In this document: positions 6,765 through 10,684 of the stretch, piece by piece
Layout of the letters: each line of letters starts with the position of its first letter
How positions within the stretch are numbered: the first letter of the stretch is position 1
Assembly: GCA_014376325.1 (NCBI GenBank)
Contig: JACMRP010000278.1
Span: 1 to 10,684 of the forward strand
Reading direction: 5' to 3'
DNA: 10,684 nt
Source of the DNA: Pseudobdellovibrionaceae bacterium
GTDB taxonomy: Bacteria; Bdellovibrionota; Bdellovibrionia; Bdellovibrionales; Bdellovibrionaceae
Program-made: the position numbers and the translations under genes
The notes under the pieces: model-generated
Databases searched by the model: none
What the model saw: the letters and a program-made list of their open reading frames with translations, nothing else
What the model was told of the DNA's origin: nothing

Positions 6765-6800
6765 CGGAACCTCGAGGAATGTTTGTATTCCATTATAGCA
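6762..6800 (-). promoter_or_regulatory. Extended -10 promoter, inverted repeat and RBS of the SDR gene
   Basis: On the minus strand TGCTATAAT (6800-6792) is a perfect extended -10 element, which explains the absence of a good -35. Directly after it comes GGAAT-N6-ATTCC (6791-6776), an inverted repeat that would cover the expected start point near 6785 and so could be an operator. CGAGG (6774-6770) then acts as Shine-Dalgarno 5 bases before the TTG start (6764-6762). The implied leader is only about 20 bases. The elements are read directly; the repressor-site role is inference. Confidence 0.65.
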
Positions 6801-6849
6801 GAAACAAGGTCGTATAAAAGGATTCGGCGTAATTTCTCAGAACGGGAAA

Positions 6850-7965
6850 ATGTCTTTGCTTTGTCGATTAAGCTTGGTTTATGTTCAAAAAACGATGATC
6901 AATAATACAAAACATTACATTTCCGCCGAAGCCTCTCTCGAACCTCGACGACGACTTGAAAAGTGTTCGTTATGTGAAAGCGAACAGGGCTTCGTTGTTT
7001 CCAAAGTTGATTTTTGGGATCTTCAGACTTCGGAACTAGTTCAGTGCCAGGATTGCTTGCACATTCAGTTAGATCCGAAGCTGACTCCTGCAGCCACCTC
7101 TGAAGGCTGCCTCGCCTACTATATCCGTGAATCTTACGGCATCTCTCAACGTGAGCAAGGCCGCAACCGGCTGCGGAATTTTCGTCGTGGAGTACTGTTC
7201 GGTCGATCGTTAATTCACCTGAATATTCAACCTAAACAAGTTCTGGAATGCGGACCCGGAGATGGCTTTTTTTTGCAGGGCCTAAAGTTCGTTTTTCCGA
7301 ATATTGAAATTACCGTTCTAGATATTGTCGAAGAAGTTCTTAAAGCCTGTCGTGAAGTACATGGTTATCGCACCATCCTTGGTTCACCTGATAGCCCAGA
7401 ATTAAAATCAGAAACCCTGTTTGATTTGATTGTCGCTCGCGACGTTATTGAGCACGTGAACGATCTTCAAACGATGACCGATAACTTGAAAAGACTCCTA
7501 ACACCAAAAGGCTATTTTCATTTTATCACGCCCAATGGTTACGAAGATGTTTGGGGTCATTTTGTGCTCTGGAAGACCCAAAAAAAGAAATCAGAGTTAC
7601 TGATCAATCACGTGAACTATTTTGAAGGTCATTCTCTTGAGTCGTATCTTCAAGGTCAGGGCTTTCGTCAGCTAAGTTATTACACTTATCGCTTTAAAGA
7701 CGCCCTGAAGGGTAAGGGTCGTAAATTTGCGGATCGCTGGTTAACTCCGGCCAGGGGCACTAAAACTTCTGAGTTTCTAACAAGACCTCCAGCAAAGCAC
7801 CATTCGCTCGCCTCGGTGGAAGAGATCTATAAGGTATCGTACGTTTCTAAAAAGTATCCTTGGCTAACGTATTTCGTCAGCGCTTACCATCATTTTAACT
7901 GGCTTCGATTGTCACCCAAACACAATCGTGGACACGAAATATTCGGCCTTTTTCAAAAAAATTAA
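6850..7965 (+). CDS. Class I SAM-dependent methyltransferase with N-terminal zinc-type CxxC pairs
   Basis: A 371-residue protein. Residues 36-72 hold two CxxC pairs (Cys39/Cys42 in KCSLCES and Cys66/Cys69 in QCQDCLH) spaced 24 apart, typical of a small zinc ribbon. The methyltransferase core follows: motif I VLECGPGDGFF (131-141), an acidic residue after the second strand (LDIV, Asp158), DVIEHV (198-203) and LLTPKGYFHFITPN (216-229), a methyltransferase 11/23-type layout. The C-terminal 110 residues are basic and aromatic and match nothing I know. Similar zinc-ribbon methyltransferases are common in sugar, cell-surface polysaccharide and natural-product gene sets, but no glycosyltransferase is nearby here, so the substrate is open. 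Start is uncertain: ATG 6850 has only a close GGGA (6843-6846); ATG 6895 (residue 16) has no site at all. It is divergent from the SDR and ends 3 bp before a convergent stop. Confidence 0.85.
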   Translation: MSLLCRLSLVYVQKTMINNTKHYISAEASLEPRRRLEKCSLCESEQGFVVSKVDFWDLQTSELVQCQDCLHIQLDPKLTPAATSEGCLAYYIRESYGISQREQGRNRLRNFRRGVLFGRSLIHLNIQPKQVLECGPGDGFFLQGLKFVFPNIEITVLDIVEEVLKACREVHGYRTILGSPDSPELKSETLFDLIVARDVIEHVNDLQTMTDNLKRLLTPKGYFHFITPNGYEDVWGHFVLWKTQKKKSELLINHVNYFEGHSLESYLQGQGFRQLSYYTYRFKDALKGKGRKFADRWLTPARGTKTSEFLTRPPAKHHSLASVEEIYKVSYVSKKYPWLTYFVSAYHHFNWLRLSPKHNRGHEIFGLFQKN

Positions 7966-7968
7966 GTT

Positions 7969-8943
7969 TTAAAAATTTAAGTTAAAGGCGACCGTTAGCC
8001 CTGCCAGCGGCTTAAAACCATTGCCGTAAGCAAAATCCACATTGGGAATGATCGCAAAATCCAGTACCCGCTTATAAACTAGCTGACTGCAAGCGATCGA
8101 AAAATTGTAATTTTCTAGAATGTACGATGGTTTATTCATCGTTACGAAAAAAAGGTTATAGGCCAACGCCGTACGTTCATTGAGCGATTGCCCGACGGAA
8201 ATACCGTTCGTCACGGTGTAGAGGTGCAGAAAATCTTGGTAATCGCCCTGGTTGATAAGCGTGAGAGTATATATCTTCGAAAGGTAGAAGTTAAAATTCA
8301 ATGCCTGAAAGATCCCGGTACCCTTACCCGCATTCGCGTAAAACTCGATTTTTGGATTGATGTAGTAGTTCTTAGATTCGGCGACGCTTTCGAAAGTCAG
8401 CGAATGTGACACCCGCAACGGATTTGCAATCTCGACCCTCGGTTGAAACGCTGTCCGGACGCTGCCGAGTTTTTTAAACAATCCAACGGATGCTCCGTAA
8501 TTCCGCGTGCGCTCATTTTGCCTTAAATAGTCGTTCTTCGCGTTACGACCCTCTTGCTGTTCATCGTAGGTCGTGAACTTCAGATGCCAGTATTCTTCAA
8601 GATTCGGAAGCCGCGGATTAACGACAAAGCTGCTGCTGTTATTGATGCTTTGACCTTCAGAGGCGGTCGTCGCGTTTTCAATTCTAAAAAAGGACTCATT
8701 TTTTTTCGTAGTTAATTTCTTACCGACTAAAAAAATATCCAAACCTTCCGCGGCACCGTCGAACCACTTGGAAGCGGCAACATTGCTTCGAATAAACCAC
8801 TGCTCCCAGGTCTGCTCTTCGGGTTGAGCATCGGGTGGAGCCTTCGGATCTTCATCCGCCCATGCCACTTTCGAAACGGAAATAAATCCGCAGATCAGAA
8901 AGGCGGTCATAAGATTCTTGGCAAACATTGTTACGATTTTCAT
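7969..8943 (-). CDS. Predicted outer-membrane beta-barrel protein
   Basis: A 324-residue exported protein. The first 29 residues form a signal peptide (basic MKIVTMFAKN, hydrophobic LMTAFLICGFISV, cleavage after VAWA before DEDP). An acidic/Pro/Gln linker and an amphipathic WEQWFIRSNVAASKWFD segment (46-62) follow. The rest has alternating aromatic/hydrophobic and polar residues typical of barrel strands, ending in VAFNLNF with a terminal Phe, the usual BAM recognition feature. The WFD segment followed by a PRLPNLEEYW motif (110-119) recalls a widespread family of uncharacterised proteobacterial outer-membrane proteins; this is recall only. A longer reading from GTG 8976 is possible, but ATG 8943 is preferred because the signal peptide then starts at once and a GGTAGAGAA-type purine run precedes it. 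It is divergent from another envelope protein. Function unknown. Confidence 0.8.
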   Translation of the reverse strand: MKIVTMFAKNLMTAFLICGFISVSKVAWADEDPKAPPDAQPEEQTWEQWFIRSNVAASKWFDGAAEGLDIFLVGKKLTTKKNESFFRIENATTASEGQSINNSSSFVVNPRLPNLEEYWHLKFTTYDEQQEGRNAKNDYLRQNERTRNYGASVGLFKKLGSVRTAFQPRVEIANPLRVSHSLTFESVAESKNYYINPKIEFYANAGKGTGIFQALNFNFYLSKIYTLTLINQGDYQDFLHLYTVTNGISVGQSLNERTALAYNLFFVTMNKPSYILENYNFSIACSQLVYKRVLDFAIIPNVDFAYGNGFKPLAGLTVAFNLNF

Positions 8944-8978
8944 TGAATTTTCTCTACCATCGAACTTAATCTTCACCC

Positions 8979-9611
8979 ATGGAAAACTTTAAGAGTATCC
9001 TTTTTTTCACAATTTACTTCTTTAGCGTTACGGCATTTTGTTACACGCCAGAAGAAGGAAGAGTTTCGGCCACACTCGGTCCGTACATCAACCAAACAAA
9101 TTTCCAGGGCGCGCCAACAATGGGACAAACTGGTTACTTAGGCGGAATGGAACTCGTCGCGGTTGGTGACATCAGTGACCATGGCGCTTTAGAAATCGCT
9201 ATGATTTATACTCCCCAAATTTTCGTGAGGGATATCGGCGGCAAAATGCTCGCCGAGAAGATTCAAACAATCCATATTACAATGGGCTATCGCTGGTGGC
9301 TGACGCCCTATTTGTCCTCATCGCTGGCGCTCTATTCAGCATATCCCATGGGCGAAAAAGAAGTTGTTCATGACGACGGCGGTATATCGCAAACTGCCGA
9401 TACTTCAGCCCGCGACAGGACTGAATACGGCTTTGATGGCGCCCTTCAAGGAGAGCTCTGGACCGACGAAAAATTTGCCCTTATTTTAGAGGCCAGGTAT
9501 TCGCTTTCGGCGACTCCAAAGAAGGACGAAAAGTCAGATCAGTACGGAATGGTTTTAGGCATTCGTTACATCGTTCAGGAAGAGAAAAAAGTCGAAAAGA
9601 AAAAAAATTAA
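8979..9611 (+). CDS. Predicted small outer-membrane beta-barrel protein
   Basis: A 210-residue exported protein. MENFKSILFFTIYFFSVTAFC is a signal peptide; Cys21 follows Phe, which does not fit a lipobox, so it is probably not a lipoprotein. The mature chain shows strand-like stretches (RVSATLGPYI, YLGGMELVAVGD, ALEIAMIYTP, TIHITMGYRWWLTP, SSSLALYSAY, FALILEARYSLS, YGMVLGIRYIV) separated by polar turns, consistent with an eight-stranded barrel of the OmpW/OmpA size class. An acidic loop (126-150) is probably extracellular. A Lys/Glu-rich tail (EEKKVEKKKN, 201-210) extends beyond the last strand, so it lacks a C-terminal aromatic. No Shine-Dalgarno is visible before the ATG, and the upstream sequence is coding for, or leader of, the divergent gene. 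Family unassigned. Confidence 0.75.
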   Translation: MENFKSILFFTIYFFSVTAFCYTPEEGRVSATLGPYINQTNFQGAPTMGQTGYLGGMELVAVGDISDHGALEIAMIYTPQIFVRDIGGKMLAEKIQTIHITMGYRWWLTPYLSSSLALYSAYPMGEKEVVHDDGGISQTADTSARDRTEYGFDGALQGELWTDEKFALILEARYSLSATPKKDEKSDQYGMVLGIRYIVQEEKKVEKKKN

Positions 9612-9639
9612 GATTCGCTGTTACGAAACCGTATTATTG

Positions 9640-9694
9640 TTGATGAACAAAATAGTGGTATAACTATTGCTGATACTATACTCCGACGAAGGGA
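9640..9694 (+). promoter_or_regulatory. Likely promoter and RBS of the basic-protein/pqiA unit
   Basis: TGATACTAT (9671-9679) is a good extended -10 (TGN plus TACTAT); TATACT at 9677-9682 is an overlapping alternative. An inverted repeat AATAGT-N6-ACTATT (9651-9656 / 9663-9668) lies just upstream, and ACTAT recurs 12 bp later (9675-9679) inside the -10. The Shine-Dalgarno AAGGGA (9689-9694) is 6 bases before the ATG. The gap between the barrel gene and this gene (9612-9700) shows no hairpin terminator. Confidence 0.5.
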
Positions 9695-9700
9695 AATTTT

Positions 9701-10045
9701 ATGAAATCAAAAGTAATCTCTGCTACCGCGGTCGTTAAAACTTTGGTGAAAAAGATCGTTCAGGGAGCGGGTAAAAAAGCCGCACCTAAGCGGGCAAAAA
9801 AGCGCGTTTCTAAAGTTGCTAAAAGCGCACAGCCAGCAGAATCAGAATTTTTGAATGTTGAAGCCGACGACATCGCCCATAGCCCGGGTCATCGCAAAAT
9901 GAATCTGAAAGAGGCTGCAAAACCTTCTGCTAAATCTGCTTTTAAAGGTGCCACGAAATCAAAAAGCGCGAGGGCGCCACTTGCTAATCGCCGGATCATC
10001 ACCGGTGCGGCCGTGGGCAAAACCGGTCGAGTCGTAGAGAGATAG
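9701..10045 (+). CDS. Lys/Ala-rich basic protein, histone H1-tail-like
   Basis: A 114-residue, strongly basic low-complexity protein. Residues 9-43 are nearly all Lys, Ala, Val, Arg and Gly, with AAPKRAKKRVSKVAKSA as the core, resembling eukaryotic H1 tails and bacterial H1-like proteins (AlgP/Hc1 type). A short acidic patch (ESEFLNVEADD, 47-57) separates this from a second Ser/Lys/Ala-rich part (66-92) and a tail ending GRVVER. There are no hydrophobic spans, signal peptide or catalytic motif. A clear Shine-Dalgarno and promoter-like sequence precede it. The stop is 9 bp from the PqiA start, so both are probably cotranscribed. Nucleic-acid or polyanion binding is the natural inference, but nothing specific proves it. 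Confidence 0.75.
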   Translation: MKSKVISATAVVKTLVKKIVQGAGKKAAPKRAKKRVSKVAKSAQPAESEFLNVEADDIAHSPGHRKMNLKEAAKPSAKSAFKGATKSKSARAPLANRRIITGAAVGKTGRVVER

Positions 10046-10054
10046 ATTAAAATT

Positions 10055-10684
10055 ATGGCTGAGAGCAGTTCAGAAACTAGTTACTTGATTTGTCGCGAAT
10101 GCTCTCATGCCATTGAAATGAACAATGGTTTTGAAGAAGATATTCACTGTGAAAGATGTGGTCATCACAACCATAGGGCCGAACCTAAGTCCGCTATGTG
10201 GAGTCTTGCATTTTCACTTACCGCTTTGGTGTTCTACATTCCCGCAAATATTTACCCATTCATGACGATCGAACTTTACGGCAACCGCCACAGCTCAACC
10301 ATCTGGGGCGGCATCGTAGAGCTTAACAATGCAGGCTCTTGGCCAATCGCCTTGATTGTTCTGCTTGCCAGCCTGATCATCCCTTTCTTTAAGTTGATTA
10401 TTTTATTTTATCTTGCGCTCACGGCGAACAACCATCAGCACTCAAGATTTAAAACCAGACTTTACACCATCGTAGAAGCTATCGGTCGCTGGTCGATGCT
10501 TGATATATTCTTGCTTGCGGTGTTAGTCGCCATTATGAAGTTAGGCCCGTGGACGCATGTCGAACCCGGATTGGGCTCGTTATTGTTTGCGATGGTGGTA
10601 ATTTTTACGATGCTCGCATCCGCGTATTTTGATCCGCAACTTTTATGGGAAAGAGAAAATGGCAAATCCAGCAAAAAAAACTGA
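10055..10684 (+). CDS. pqiA: Paraquat-inducible protein A (PqiA) family, single-domain inner-membrane protein
   Basis: A 209-residue membrane protein of the PqiA family, which works with MCE-domain partners (PqiB, YebT/LetB) in lipid transport between the inner and outer membranes. The cytoplasmic N-terminus carries two CxxC pairs (Cys13/Cys16 in ICRECS and Cys32/Cys35 in HCERCG), a rubredoxin-like metal site. Four hydrophobic helices follow at about 48-68, 96-120, 136-162 and 172-192. Family hallmarks are PANIYPFM (63-70), GRWSMLDIF (144-152) and the closing FDPQLLW (192-198). E. coli PqiA has two such halves in about 417 residues; this is one half, as in organisms that encode the halves as adjacent genes. 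The ATG is 9 bp after the basic-protein gene, with AGAGA inside that gene's end as ribosome site. A new ORF opens before its stop. Confidence 0.93.
   Translation: MAESSSETSYLICRECSHAIEMNNGFEEDIHCERCGHHNHRAEPKSAMWSLAFSLTALVFYIPANIYPFMTIELYGNRHSSTIWGGIVELNNAGSWPIALIVLLASLIIPFFKLIILFYLALTANNHQHSRFKTRLYTIVEAIGRWSMLDIFLLAVLVAIMKLGPWTHVEPGLGSLLFAMVVIFTMLASAYFDPQLLWERENGKSSKKN
10659..10684 (+). CDS. Start of a further ORF overlapping the end of pqiA (runs off the window)
   Basis: ATG at 10659, in a different frame from pqiA, opens a reading MANPAKKT that is still open at the window edge. GGGA (10647-10650) lies 8 bases upstream. A 26-bp overlap of this kind is typical of translationally coupled genes, and a second PqiA half or an MCE-domain protein is the expected next gene. 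Only eight codons are visible, so the call rests on position alone. Confidence 0.4.

Noticed and set aside
7958..7985. A/T-rich stretch between convergent genes as a bidirectional terminator
   Set aside because: It has U/A runs but no GC stem, so only its composition is suggestive.
8944..8976. GTG start at 8976 for the minus-strand barrel protein
   Set aside because: It would put 11 polar residues before the signal peptide; the ATG at 8943 begins a normal signal peptide and has a purine-rich upstream stretch.
10462..10674. Minus-strand ORF of 70 residues within pqiA
   Set aside because: It is the antisense of conserved PqiA helices with no independent evidence.

Overview
The window (about 10.7 kb, moderate GC) is a chromosomal segment of a Gram-negative bacterium. 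The evidence is a lipobox lipoprotein, two signal-peptide beta-barrel-like proteins (one ending in Phe) and a PqiA-type inner-membrane protein. Short intergenic gaps, frequent strand switches, TTG starts preceded by strong Shine-Dalgarno sites, and several proteins that look lineage-specific suggest a Bdellovibrionota-like (predatory-bacterium relative) genome. That placement is inference from gene style, not a database result. I see no rRNA, tRNA, CRISPR, insertion sequence or phage gene.

Left part (1-3944). A YbiT/YkpA-type ABC-F ATPase with an eroded second nucleotide site is followed 31 bp later by a 113-residue thioredoxin. The thioredoxin stop codon overlaps the stop codon of a convergent DTW-domain tRNA-modification gene. 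That gene is the last of three minus-strand genes that may form one unit: hemerythrin HHE-domain protein, then DUF2959-like lipoprotein, then DTW enzyme.

Middle (3945-7965). A 185-bp divergent intergenic region carries three short inverted repeats and a 9-bp direct repeat. It precedes a 428-residue protein with a degenerate receiver domain, a coiled coil and a C-terminal module like those found N-terminal to HD-GYP proteins. Then come a small single-span membrane protein with a Pro/Asp/Ser-rich tail and a classical SDR, both on the minus strand, and a class I SAM methyltransferase with an N-terminal CxxC...CxxC module on the plus strand. The SDR has the clearest promoter in the window: a perfect extended -10 (TGCTATAAT) followed at once by an inverted repeat.

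Right part (7969-10684). Two envelope barrel-like proteins are divergently arranged with only 35 bp between their starts. After them a Lys/Ala-rich basic protein has its own likely promoter and is followed 9 bp later by a single-domain PqiA protein. A further ORF opens inside the end of pqiA and runs off the window, consistent with a split PqiA/MCE (Pqi) lipid-transport operon.

Most of the window is ordinary chromosome. The items most worth a second look are the pseudo-receiver protein and its structured leader, the lopsided ABC-F protein, and the pairing of a histone-tail-like basic protein with PqiA.
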